A stretch of 64,000 nucleotides of DNA, taken from the NCBI RefSeq assembly GCF_947500325.1, contig NZ_CANMRQ010000014.1, positions 1-64,000 on the forward strand, written 5' to 3'. This document shows positions 17,323 to 26,629 of this stretch, in pieces (position 1 is the stretch's first letter; each line of letters opens with the position of its first letter). The notes under the pieces were generated by a model. The model searched no databases. It saw only the letters and a list, made by a program, of their open reading frames with translations, and was not told the DNA's origin. The translations under genes were made by a program, and so were the position numbers. Source of the DNA: an uncultured Lacinutrix sp. Its GTDB lineage: Bacteria; Bacteroidota; Bacteroidia; Flavobacteriales; Flavobacteriaceae.

Positions 17323-20300
17323 ATGTTTAAAACATTTTTTATTTCAGAATTGAAATATACACTTAAACAACCTATGGTGTATATTTTCATGTTTATTATA
17401 GGTTTATTGGAGTTTGGAGCTACCGTTAGCGATAATGTCCAAATTGGTGGAGCTATTGGTAACGTAAATATAAATTCGCCATATACCTTAACTATTCATA
17501 TTACCATATGGTGCATTTTAGCACTGTTAATGGCTGCTGCATTTTTTAATAATGCTGCTTTAAGAGACCACAATAATGAATTTAATGAAATTTTATTTAC
17601 AACACCTTTAAGCAAACCAGGTTACTTTTTTGGACGCTTTTTTGGTGCGCTATTCGTGTCAACATTACCTATACTTGGTGCTTTTATAGGACTCATAATT
17701 GGATATTGGCTTAACCTAATTAATGATTGGGTAGACCCAGAGCGGTTTGGTCCTTTTTACTTAAAAACTTTTGTAAATAATTACCTGCTATTCATTTTGC
17801 CAAATATGTTTCTTGCTGGAACAGTAATATTTGCCATGGCCAATAAATGGAAAAGCACCGTTATTTCTTTTGTTGGCGGTTTGTTAATTATTGTAGCATA
17901 TACTGTTGCTGGTACATTTGCATCAGATGTGGATAATGAAACTGTCGCTGCTTTAACAGATATGTTTGCTATTAATACTTATAGTATTGAAACAAAATAT
18001 TACACACCTATAGAAAAGAATACCATAAGTCCTGGATTCTCAGGATTATTGCTTTATAATCGTTTAATTTGGGTTGGTGTTGGCTTAATCATTTTAGCAT
18101 TATCTTATTTTAATTTTTCATTCAAGCAGAAAAACAAAAAGGTTAAAAAAGAAAAAACAAAAGCTTCAAAAACCGAAACTGTTTTTGCGTTACCTAAGTT
18201 AAATCCATCATTCAATGGTGCTACAAACTGGCAACAATTCAAAAGTTTTTTTCATATTAATTTTCTGAGTATTGTTAAGAGTATTACCTTCAAAATACTC
18301 TTCTTATTCTGTGTTATTATTTTGATAGCAGATCTTGCTGGTGGCTTTGAGTATTTTGGCTTACAGTCTTATCCTGTAACCTATAAACTCATAGATTCTA
18401 TAAATAGTAATACAAATATTTTCATCATAATTATAGTTATCTTTTTTAGTGGAGAACTCATTTGGAGAGACAGAGATCATAAAATAAATGAAGTTATTGA
18501 TGCTACGGCTCACACCTCTTTAATATCAATGGTGGCTAAAACATTATCTCTTGTAAGTATTGCTACCATCCTTAATATATTTTTTATTGGTATTGGTGTT
18601 CTTTATCAATTAATTAATGGTTATACACGTATAGAGTTTGATGTATATCTATTAGATTTCTTTTATAGCAACCTACCTTTCTTTTTTGTGTTTGGAGCGA
18701 TTACTATATTGATACAAGTATTAGCCAGCAATAAGTATATTGGTTATTTTGTGGCTGTTCTTATTTTATTTGGGTTAAATATAATTTTAAGTGTTTTTGA
18801 TATCTACACTAACATGATGGATATCGCTGTTACGCCATCTATTCAATATTCAGATATGAATAATTTTGGACCTGGTCTTAAAGGCGCACTCTGGTTTAAC
18901 CTGTATTGGTGTCTATTTGCCGTTATAGGATTATTAATTGCCGGTGCGCTATGGAATCGTGGCTCGAAAAGTTCACTTTTAAGCAGAATAAAAACAGCCC
19001 GAAAAGAAGTCCCAAAAAGTTATAGAGGTCTTATTATAGGCTCTGCCATTATATGGATAGCTGTTGCTGTATTTGTATATTATAATACACAAATTTTAAA
19101 TCCTTATTACTCTGGCGATACTCAAGAGCAACTTGCTATAGATTACGAAAAAACATACAGTAAATACAGAAATGTAGCTTCACCAAAAATTATAGATGCT
19201 AAGTATTTTATTGATATTTTTCCTAATGAAAGAAACATTCTGGTTAAAGCAGAGTTAGAAATGACAAATGCAACCAACAAGCCTCTTGATTCTATACATA
19301 TTTATGGGCAAGAAGATTGGGACATGACACTAAACATACCAAACGCAAAACCCGTATTTAAAGACAGTACTTATTTATTTACAATTTATAAGTTAACACC
19401 TGCTTTACAGCCAGGAGAAAAACTAATTGCAAAACTGGAGAGTAATTATATTACTAAAGGATTTACCAATGGTCGAGGAAATACAAACATAATTAAAAAC
19501 GGAACTTTTATAAATAATGGTAGTATTCTCCCAACAATGGGTTATAATGAAGGCCTTGAGATCAATGACAAGAATACTCGAAAAAAATATGACTTACCAG
19601 AAAAAGTACGTACTCCAGAATTAACTTCTGGTGTAACAGAATTACATATGGGTAATTACTTATCAGGCGAACAAGGTGACTTTATAAATGTAGAAACGGT
19701 TATTTCTACCTCAAAAGATCAAACAGCAATAGCTCCAGGATCTTTAACAAAACAATGGGAAGAAAATGACAGGCAATATTTTCATTATAAAATAGACACA
19801 CCATCGTTAAATTTCTATTCGTTTATTTCTGCTGATTTTGAAATTGCAAAGCGTAAATGGAATGGTGTAGACATCGAAATATATCACGATAAAAAACATA
19901 CTGTGAATATTGATATGATGCTTGATGCTGTCCAACGTTCTCTAGAATATTACACCAAAAATTTCGGACCTTATTACCATAAACAAGCTCGCATTATTGA
20001 GTTTCCGCGATATGCGAATTTTGCACAAGCGTTTCCTGGTACGATGCCTTATTCTGAGTCTTTTGGTTTTATAACAAATCTAGAAGATGAAACAGAAAAC
20101 AATGTTATCGACTTTGTTATAGCTCATGAAATGGCGCATCAATGGTGGGCGCATCAAGTTATTGGAGCAGAAATGCAAGGCGGCACCATGCTTAGTGAAA
20201 GTTTTTCTCAATATTCTGCTACTATGACAATGAAAGGTATTACTGAAAACCCTATGAAAATGCGTGATTTTTTAAAGTACGACCATGACAGATATTTATC

Positions 20301-20904
20301 AGGAAGAAGTGGTGAACGTCTTAAAGAATTACCGCTTTATAAAGTAGAAGATCAATCTTATATTCATTACGGAAAAGGTAGTGTAGTTTTATATGCGCTT
20401 CAAGATTATATAGGTGAAGAAAAGGTTAATAATGCAATGAAGAGCTTCTTAGAGGAGTACAAGTATAATGCGCCGCCATATCCAAGTACACACGACTTTT
20501 TACGTCATTTAGAACCTCAAGTACCAGATTCCTTAAAGTATTTAGTAACAGATTGGTTTAAAGAGATTACTTTATATGATAATCGTTTAAAAGAAGCTAC
20601 TTACAAGAAGTTAGATAATGGTAAATATCAAATTAAAATGGATATTGAAAGCTATAAAATAAAGTCTGATAGCCTTGGTAATGAAACAAGAGTAGGTATT
20701 AACGATTGGGTAGATGTAGGATTCTTTATGGATGATGAAGAGGAGAACTTATATGAACAAAAACGAGTGAAATTTAATAAAGAAACATCTTCAATTACAA
20801 TGGAATTAGATTCATTACCTGTTAAGGCAGCTATAGATCCTAGGCACCTTTTAATAGATCGTGTGTATAAAGACAATATTAAAAAAATAAGCCATGAAGA
20901 ATAA
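17323..20904 (+). CDS. ABC permease fused to M1-family aminopeptidase domain
   Basis: Large inner-membrane protein, 1193 aa. Residues 1-270 and 310-590 hold two ABC-2-like sets of about six helices each. After a last helix near 575-595, residues 600-1193 form an extracytoplasmic M1 gluzincin domain. HEMAH at 935-939 supplies two zinc His and the catalytic Glu, and E959 (LSESFSQY) is the third ligand, one residue further from HEXXH than in typical M1 enzymes. FPGTMPYSESFGF stands in for the GAMEN exopeptidase motif, so the aminopeptidase activity is uncertain. It pairs with the ATPase upstream and is followed by a strong terminator. Confidence 0.88.
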   Translation: MFKTFFISELKYTLKQPMVYIFMFIIGLLEFGATVSDNVQIGGAIGNVNINSPYTLTIHITIWCILALLMAAAFFNNAALRDHNNEFNEILFTTPLSKPGYFFGRFFGALFVSTLPILGAFIGLIIGYWLNLINDWVDPERFGPFYLKTFVNNYLLFILPNMFLAGTVIFAMANKWKSTVISFVGGLLIIVAYTVAGTFASDVDNETVAALTDMFAINTYSIETKYYTPIEKNTISPGFSGLLLYNRLIWVGVGLIILALSYFNFSFKQKNKKVKKEKTKASKTETVFALPKLNPSFNGATNWQQFKSFFHINFLSIVKSITFKILFLFCVIILIADLAGGFEYFGLQSYPVTYKLIDSINSNTNIFIIIIVIFFSGELIWRDRDHKINEVIDATAHTSLISMVAKTLSLVSIATILNIFFIGIGVLYQLINGYTRIEFDVYLLDFFYSNLPFFFVFGAITILIQVLASNKYIGYFVAVLILFGLNIILSVFDIYTNMMDIAVTPSIQYSDMNNFGPGLKGALWFNLYWCLFAVIGLLIAGALWNRGSKSSLLSRIKTARKEVPKSYRGLIIGSAIIWIAVAVFVYYNTQILNPYYSGDTQEQLAIDYEKTYSKYRNVASPKIIDAKYFIDIFPNERNILVKAELEMTNATNKPLDSIHIYGQEDWDMTLNIPNAKPVFKDSTYLFTIYKLTPALQPGEKLIAKLESNYITKGFTNGRGNTNIIKNGTFINNGSILPTMGYNEGLEINDKNTRKKYDLPEKVRTPELTSGVTELHMGNYLSGEQGDFINVETVISTSKDQTAIAPGSLTKQWEENDRQYFHYKIDTPSLNFYSFISADFEIAKRKWNGVDIEIYHDKKHTVNIDMMLDAVQRSLEYYTKNFGPYYHKQARIIEFPRYANFAQAFPGTMPYSESFGFITNLEDETENNVIDFVIAHEMAHQWWAHQVIGAEMQGGTMLSESFSQYSATMTMKGITENPMKMRDFLKYDHDRYLSGRSGERLKELPLYKVEDQSYIHYGKGSVVLYALQDYIGEEKVNNAMKSFLEEYKYNAPPYPSTHDFLRHLEPQVPDSLKYLVTDWFKEITLYDNRLKEATYKKLDNGKYQIKMDIESYKIKSDSLGNETRVGINDWVDVGFFMDDEEENLYEQKRVKFNKETSSITMELDSLPVKAAIDPRHLLIDRVYKDNIKKISHEE

Positions 20905-20920
20905 TTCTTTATAAAATATG

Positions 20921-20955
20921 CATCCTAAAATAGTTTTGTTTTAGGATGTTTTTTT
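20921..20955 (+). terminator. rho-independent terminator after the ABC operon
   Basis: A 10-bp stem CATCCTAAAA/TTTTAGGATG (20921-20930, 20939-20948) is followed by seven T. Confidence 0.92.
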
Positions 20956-21039
20956 AGGTTAGTATGTCTAATAGGCTTGTATATTTTTGTAATTTGCAAA
21001 GTAAGAATTGATTTTGCTATCTTATTAAATGTATAAAAA

Positions 21040-22134
21040 ATGAATTTCTGGGAAACTATTTTTTTGTTTTTTGCCTTTCTCTCTTTCTTATTGTCCTTTC
21101 TTTTTTTCTTCAAGAAAAAAGGCGATAGGATAGCGAATGTTATTTTAGGGGTTTACCTTTTGCTTTTTTCACTAAATCTAGTCTATAATGTTTTATACTG
21201 GACAAAAAAACTTTTTACGGCTACTTACATTAATTTTTTTGGCTTACTTGTTATTATTTGGGCAGCATATTCTCCATTAATGTATTTATATACAAAACAT
21301 TTTCTTAATCAGAATAAATTAAAGAAAAGAGATATATTTCATTTATTTGGACCATTATTAATGGTTGTACTATATTCTAGATTCTTTTTATTGAATTCTA
21401 AAGCTAAAGGTCAAGCTTTGTTAAATGCTAATTTGTATGATTATATCTATTTAGGGAAGTATATTCATGCTATCATTGCTTGTATAATGATCTTTTATCT
21501 AGCAATGATTTATAATGCTTTTAGTAAGAACAAGAGTTTAGAGATCAATAAAAAAAGATGGTTAAAATGGGTTGTCATTGCTTTTTCTTCTTATGTCTTA
21601 GCAATGCTTGCCTATTTTACTTTATCATATTTTCAGTTAATTACAACAGATTATGATTATTTTATAATGTATACCATTATATTTTTTATTGCCTTAGTAG
21701 CTTATTTTGGGTTTATGCAACCGGAAGTGTTTAATGGTTTATCTATGGATAAGATTTTACCCTTTAAAAAATATCAAAAAACGGGGCTTAGCAAAAGCCT
21801 TTCTATTGAATTAAAAGAACAACTAATAGAGGTAATGAATGATGAAAAACCTCATTTAAATAGTGAATTAAGATTAAGTGACTTAGCTGAAAGATTAAAT
21901 GTTTCTAAGCATCATATGTCGCAAATTATAAACGAACATTTTGATTCAAATTTTTTCTTTTTTATTAATACTTATAGAATCGCAGAAGCTAAAATGTTAT
22001 TAAAAAATAATAACGATTTAAATATTACCGATGTAATTTATTCAAGCGGGTTTAATAACAGGGTGTCTTTTTATAATGCTTTTAAAACGCATACAGGTAC
22101 AACGCCTACTCAATTCAAACTTCAAAGTATATAA
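21040..22134 (+). CDS. membrane-bound AraC-family transcriptional regulator
   Basis: At 364 aa, residues 1-225 contain about seven transmembrane helices. Residues 255-362 form a double helix-turn-helix AraC domain (LRLSDLAERLNVSKHHMSQIINEHF; then ITDVIYSSGFNNRVSFYNAFKTHTG). The layout suggests a regulator that senses a membrane or extracytoplasmic signal directly. A TATTTTTG -7-like box lies at 20982-20989. Its target is unknown; the divergently unrelated neighbours give no firm hint, though the T9SS/NHL gene directly downstream (115-base gap) is a candidate. Confidence 0.85.
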   Translation: MNFWETIFLFFAFLSFLLSFLFFFKKKGDRIANVILGVYLLLFSLNLVYNVLYWTKKLFTATYINFFGLLVIIWAAYSPLMYLYTKHFLNQNKLKKRDIFHLFGPLLMVVLYSRFFLLNSKAKGQALLNANLYDYIYLGKYIHAIIACIMIFYLAMIYNAFSKNKSLEINKKRWLKWVVIAFSSYVLAMLAYFTLSYFQLITTDYDYFIMYTIIFFIALVAYFGFMQPEVFNGLSMDKILPFKKYQKTGLSKSLSIELKEQLIEVMNDEKPHLNSELRLSDLAERLNVSKHHMSQIINEHFDSNFFFFINTYRIAEAKMLLKNNNDLNITDVIYSSGFNNRVSFYNAFKTHTGTTPTQFKLQSI

Positions 22135-22248
22135 TCTATATAATTAAGCATACTTGTAAATCTATCTCGGGTTTGTTGTAAATGTTTATAGGGAGTAACT
22201 TATTTAGATAGACAAAATATTTTCTTTAATCAAAATTTTAAACATTTT

Positions 22249-23439
22249 ATGATTATGAGAAAACTATACTTTATTTTAATTTTTGTTAGTACTGTTTCTT
22301 TTGCACAGATTAATGTTAGTACTATTACACCAACATTTAATGGCAGCGGAGGCGTTACTATTGATGATGCAGGAAACGTTTATATTGGAGATTTTGGAGA
22401 TTTTTTAGGTGGTCCAGATAACGATGGAATTCCAAACAATGTTATGATGTTAGATACAGATTTAAATTTAACTGTTTTTGCAAATGATTTTACCGGAGCT
22501 TCAGGGAATGAATTTGATTCTAATGGTATTTTATATCAGGCAGACATAAGAGATAATGCTGTATATAAAATTACAAATGGATCTAGAGAATTATATGCCT
22601 CTACAGGATTGGTTTTACCAGTAGGAATCGCTTTTGATAGTAGTGACAATCTTTACGTCTGTAATTGTGGTAATAATACAATAAGGAAAATTACTCCAGG
22701 AGGTGTTTCTACATTGTTTTCAAATGGAAATGGTTTTTTTGCATGTCCTAATGGTATGACTATAGATGAAAATGGAAATTTATATGTTGTAAACTTCTCT
22801 AATCCATTTATTGTCAAGATAGAACCAGATGGCACAACATCAAACATTGGTAGTACAAATTCTGGAAATGGGCATATAGATTATGATTCAAATACAAATA
22901 ATTTATACATAGCAAGCTTTGGAGGAAATCAAATTTTTTACATGGATTTAACAGATTTAAATGTTGGGCTTATAGCAGGAACAGGAACTGCTGGTAATGA
23001 TGATGGGGCAGCAGCTAGTTCTACTTTTTCTTCGCCAAATGGTATAGCCGTTTCTAAAACTGGTGATTCTATATATGTAAACAGTTCTGCAACATTAAAT
23101 AATGCAAACTTAAACCCTCAATATGTAAGACTTTTAACAAATGTGCTTTCAACGCTTTCAGTTGATGAATATGAAACGATAGAAAATAAATTGAAACTAT
23201 ACCCTAATCCAGTAAAAGATGAATTTGTTATAGAATCTAAATTGGAGACCAATTTAGATGATTTGTCAATAACAATATGGGGTATTAATGGTGTTATTAT
23301 AAAAAAAATAACAAATTTAGATTTTAAGGACACGTCAAAAATAAAAATTGATATATCTAACTTTCAATCTGGAATCTATTATTATGCTATAAAATCAGGA
23401 AAACGAAAATTAAAACTTGGAAAAATACTAAAAAATTAA
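22249..23439 (+). CDS. secreted NHL/SMP-30-type beta-propeller with T9SS sorting domain
   Basis: At 396 aa it has a signal peptide (MRKLYFILIFVSTVSFAQ; ATG 22255 is an equally good start). Residues 25-300 are propeller repeats of the form GVTIDDAGNVYIGD, GIAFDSSDNLYVCN, GMTIDENGNLYVVN and GIAVSKTGDSIYVN. The C-terminal 75 residues are a type A T9SS sorting domain (LYPNPVKDEF ... GIYYYAIKSGKRKLKLGKILKN). It is therefore probably delivered to the cell surface or medium by the gliding-linked type IX system. Ligand or enzyme activity is unknown. Confidence 0.85.
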   Translation: MIMRKLYFILIFVSTVSFAQINVSTITPTFNGSGGVTIDDAGNVYIGDFGDFLGGPDNDGIPNNVMMLDTDLNLTVFANDFTGASGNEFDSNGILYQADIRDNAVYKITNGSRELYASTGLVLPVGIAFDSSDNLYVCNCGNNTIRKITPGGVSTLFSNGNGFFACPNGMTIDENGNLYVVNFSNPFIVKIEPDGTTSNIGSTNSGNGHIDYDSNTNNLYIASFGGNQIFYMDLTDLNVGLIAGTGTAGNDDGAAASSTFSSPNGIAVSKTGDSIYVNSSATLNNANLNPQYVRLLTNVLSTLSVDEYETIENKLKLYPNPVKDEFVIESKLETNLDDLSITIWGINGVIIKKITNLDFKDTSKIKIDISNFQSGIYYYAIKSGKRKLKLGKILKN

Positions 23440-23549
23440 ATTTTACTATTATAACTGTTATTTAACCATGTATAGGTCATAGTATTCATTAATGATTTTT
23501 GATAAACAGAATAATTTTATTAGCAAAACGAATATGATATAAAAATCAG

Positions 23550-23557
23550 TAGTTTTG
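23550..23557 (+). promoter_or_regulatory. -7 box TAGTTTTG directly before an ATG
   Basis: Exact TAnnTTTG match ending 4 bases before the start codon at 23562, which would give an almost leaderless mRNA. No clear -33 element. Confidence 0.5.
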
Positions 23558-23561
23558 CAAC

Positions 23562-25118
23562 ATGGTAAAAGAGGTTCAATTAAGGGTAACATTAAAAGAA
23601 GAAGAATTTCAAGATATTTTATTGGTGAAGGCAGCTAAGTGGTTGGCCATACCAAAGGAAGAAATTACTGGAATAAAAGTGCTTCGTAAGTCTATTGATG
23701 CTCGTAAACCTAAAATCATTTTTAATTATAAAGTAGCTGTTTATATTCGTCAGGTTTTACCCAAAACATCAGAATATGAATTTCAATATCAAGATGTCTC
23801 TAAAGCAAAACCAATTCATATTATTGGTTTTGGTCCAGCAGGAATGTGGGCAGCTTTACGTTGCATAGAGCTAGGTTTTAAACCTATTGTTTTAGAACGA
23901 GGAAAGAATGTACAAGATCGCCGTCGTGATTTAAAAGCAATTAATCAAGATCATTTTGTTAATGAAGATTCTAATTATTGTTTTGGAGAAGGTGGCGCAG
24001 GAACCTATAGTGATGGTAAATTGTATACACGTAGTTTAAAACGTGGTGATGTTAGAAAAATATTCGAAAACTTAGTGTTTCATGGTGCAACAGACCAAAT
24101 TCTTGTAGATGCACATCCGCATATTGGGACTAATAAATTACCTAAAGTTGTTCAAAATATTCGCGAGACCATATTAAAGTATGGAGGAGAAGTTCACTTT
24201 GAAACACGTGTAACTGATTTTGGTATTAAGAATAATAAAATTGAAAGCATTCAATTTCAAAACGGGAATGAAACGGCTGTAGAACGTGTTATTTTAGCAA
24301 CAGGTCATTCCGCAAGAGATATTTATTATTTACTTAATAAAAAAGCGATAGCAATTAAGTCTAAGTCTTTTGCAATGGGAGTAAGAGTTGAGCATCCACA
24401 GCACATTATAGATTCTATACAATACCATTGCTCGGATGAAAGACATGAGTTGTTACCTGCGGCATCTTACAGCTTGGTACAACAGGTAAATGACCGTGGT
24501 GTGTATTCATTTTGTATGTGTCCAGGAGGCTTTATAGTGCCAGCAGCAACAGCAAATGGAGAAGTAGTTGTTAATGGAATGTCTCCATCTCGTAGAAATA
24601 ATAAGTTTGCTAATTCTGGAATAGTTGTAGAAATTAATGCTGAAAAAGATTTGCATAAATACGAGCAATTTGGCGAATTAAAAGGGTTGGAATTTCAAAA
24701 AAACTTAGAGCGTTTAGCATTTACTTCTGGAGGTAGAAGTCAAGTAGCTCCAGGGCAGCGTTTAACCGATTTTGTTGAAGGTCGTTTATCTAATTCTTTA
24801 AATGATACGTCTTATCAACCAGGGTTAAAAAGTGCTCCTATGCATTCGTTATTACCAAAACTAATTGGAGGTAGATTAAGAAAGGGTTTTGAAGCTTTTG
24901 GAAGGAAAATGAAAGGTTATTATACAGAAGAAGCTAATATTGTTGGGGTAGAATCTCGTACATCGTCACCAGTAAATATACCACGAAATGAAAGTCTAGT
25001 ACATCCTCAAATTTCAAACTTATTCCCTTGTGGAGAAGGTGGTGGTTATGCAGGTGGTATTATTAGTGCTGCTATGGATGGAGAACGTTGTGCAGAAGCT
25101 GCAATAATTGGAATGTAA
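23562..25118 (+). CDS. FAD-dependent dehydrogenase (uncharacterised NAD(FAD)-utilising family)
   Basis: At 518 aa it has an N-terminal approximately 85-residue alpha/beta domain, then an FAD-binding Rossmann motif IIGFGPAGMWAALRC near residue 87 ending in VLERG. A second dinucleotide segment is RVILATGHSARDIYY. The GEGGAGTYSDGKLYTR stretch and the C-terminal FPCGEGGGYAGGIISAAMDG close the FAD site. This is the family often annotated as FixC/thi4-like or simply FAD-dependent oxidoreductase; the substrate is unknown. A -7 box sits immediately before the ATG. fabD follows after 56 bases. Confidence 0.8.
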   Translation: MVKEVQLRVTLKEEEFQDILLVKAAKWLAIPKEEITGIKVLRKSIDARKPKIIFNYKVAVYIRQVLPKTSEYEFQYQDVSKAKPIHIIGFGPAGMWAALRCIELGFKPIVLERGKNVQDRRRDLKAINQDHFVNEDSNYCFGEGGAGTYSDGKLYTRSLKRGDVRKIFENLVFHGATDQILVDAHPHIGTNKLPKVVQNIRETILKYGGEVHFETRVTDFGIKNNKIESIQFQNGNETAVERVILATGHSARDIYYLLNKKAIAIKSKSFAMGVRVEHPQHIIDSIQYHCSDERHELLPAASYSLVQQVNDRGVYSFCMCPGGFIVPAATANGEVVVNGMSPSRRNNKFANSGIVVEINAEKDLHKYEQFGELKGLEFQKNLERLAFTSGGRSQVAPGQRLTDFVEGRLSNSLNDTSYQPGLKSAPMHSLLPKLIGGRLRKGFEAFGRKMKGYYTEEANIVGVESRTSSPVNIPRNESLVHPQISNLFPCGEGGGYAGGIISAAMDGERCAEAAIIGM

Positions 25119-25148
25119 TTTAAACGAATACTTTAAAGATATTATTCC

Positions 25149-25156
25149 TATTTTTG
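25149..25156 (+). promoter_or_regulatory. fabD -7 box TATTTTTG
   Basis: Exact TAnnTTTG match 18 bases before ATG 25175. It overlaps the ATG at 25154, which argues for the downstream start. Confidence 0.55.
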
Positions 25157-25174
25157 CCACACAAAATTAAACTA

Positions 25175-26068
25175 ATGAAAGCATATATATTTCCAGGTCA
25201 AGGAGCCCAATTTTCAGGAATGGGATTAGACTTATACGAGAACTCACCAGAAGCACAACATTTATTTGAAGATGCTAATGAAATTTTAGGATTTCATATC
25301 ACAGATATTATGTTTGAAGGCACGGCAGAAGCTTTAAAAGAAACCAAAGTAACACAGCCAGCTATATTTTTGCATTCTGTAATTTTAGCAAAAACTTTAG
25401 GAGAAAGCTTTAAACCGGATATGGTTGCGGGGCATTCATTAGGAGAACTTTCTGCTTTAGTAGCAAATGGAACTTTAACGTTTGAAGATGGTTTGAAATT
25501 AGTGTCGCAAAGAGCACAAGCTATGCAAAAAGCATGCGAAATTCAGCCAAGTACTATGGCAGCAGTATTAAGTTTAGAAGATGCCGTTGTTGAAAGAATA
25601 TGTGCTGAGACTGAAGGTGTGGTTGTCGCTGCAAATTATAACTGTCCAGGGCAATTAGTTATTTCAGGAGAAGTTGATGCTATCAATAGAGCATGTGAAG
25701 CAATGAAAGAAGCAGGAGCCAGACGCGCTTTGGTATTACCAGTAGGTGGTGCATTTCATTCGCCAATGATGGAACCAGCAAGGGAAGAACTTGCAACAGC
25801 AATTGAAAATACTATGTTTAGTAAACCTAATTGTCCAATCTATCAAAATGTTACAGCTAGTGCAATTATTGATGAAACAGAAATTAAAAAGAATTTAATG
25901 TCACAATTAACGGCACCTGTTCGCTGGACACAATCTGTGCAACAAATGATTACTGATGGCGCAACATTGTTTACAGAAGTTGGACCAGGAAAAGTATTAC
26001 AAGGTTTGGTTAAAAAAATAAATAGAGAAGCTGAAACAGCATCTGCAACTATAGAAAGTGCTAACTAA
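25175..26068 (+). CDS. fabD: malonyl-CoA:ACP transacylase
   Basis: Loads malonyl groups onto acyl carrier protein to start fatty-acid elongation. I chose the ATG at 25175 (MKAYIFPGQGAQFSGMG), which matches the family N-terminus; the ATG at 25154 overlaps a -7 box. At 297 aa it is of normal length. The nucleophile is S88 in GHSLGE, the active-site His is in GGAFHSPMM near residue 197, and QPAIFLHS and the oxyanion Gln in FPGQGAQ are present. lspA starts 2 bases after the stop, so they are co-transcribed. Confidence 0.95.
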   Translation: MKAYIFPGQGAQFSGMGLDLYENSPEAQHLFEDANEILGFHITDIMFEGTAEALKETKVTQPAIFLHSVILAKTLGESFKPDMVAGHSLGELSALVANGTLTFEDGLKLVSQRAQAMQKACEIQPSTMAAVLSLEDAVVERICAETEGVVVAANYNCPGQLVISGEVDAINRACEAMKEAGARRALVLPVGGAFHSPMMEPAREELATAIENTMFSKPNCPIYQNVTASAIIDETEIKKNLMSQLTAPVRWTQSVQQMITDGATLFTEVGPGKVLQGLVKKINREAETASATIESAN

Positions 26069-26070
26069 AT

Positions 26071-26577
26071 ATGAAAAAAAACAGAACACTTCTTATAAGT
26101 CTTATTATTGTTTTTAATATTGCTTTAGATCAAGTTTCAAAATTTTGGGTAAGAACTAATGTTTTAAAGAAGTCCCAATCTGAAATTATAGGCGATTTTT
26201 TTACATTACATAATGTAGAGAACACTGGTGCGTTTTTAGGCTTGGGAAGTGATTTTAATCCAATATTAAAAATTATTTTATTAAATGTATTGCCTGTAGT
26301 GGTCATTACATTAGTGCTTATTCATATTTTTAGAGATAAAACTCTTGACCGTTTTTCATTAATTGGTTTTGCTTGTATCATTGGAGGAGGTATTGCTAAT
26401 ATATACGATCGTATTCTTTATAGTTCTGTAACCGATTTTTTACATATAGATTTAGGCGGGGTTTTTAGAACCGGTATATTTAACTTAGCAGACGTCTCGG
26501 TTATGGTTGGTATGGGACTATTAATTTTAGGGAACTTTAAGAAGAAGCCTAAAGAAGAAGAAACATTAAAAGTATAA
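26071..26577 (+). CDS. lspA: lipoprotein signal peptidase (signal peptidase II)
   Basis: Inner-membrane aspartic protease that removes signal peptides from lipid-modified prolipoproteins. At 168 aa it has four helices. The conserved motifs are ALDQVSKFWV (residues 18-27), NVENTGAFLGLG and the two catalytic aspartates in GGGIANIYDRI and GIFNLADVSVM. It is translationally close to fabD. Its stop codon lies inside the base of the terminator stem. Confidence 0.95.
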   Translation: MKKNRTLLISLIIVFNIALDQVSKFWVRTNVLKKSQSEIIGDFFTLHNVENTGAFLGLGSDFNPILKIILLNVLPVVVITLVLIHIFRDKTLDRFSLIGFACIIGGGIANIYDRILYSSVTDFLHIDLGGVFRTGIFNLADVSVMVGMGLLILGNFKKKPKEEETLKV

Positions 26578-26614
26578 AAAAAGACCTCTTATTTAAGAGG
26601 TCTTTTTTTATACT
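26571..26614. terminator. bidirectional terminator between lspA and the amidohydrolase gene
   Basis: Near-perfect inverted repeat with core AAGACCTCTTA/TAAGAGGTCTT and long A and T flanks; it serves two convergent genes. Confidence 0.93.
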
Positions 26615-26629
26615 TTTAATTATAGTGTT

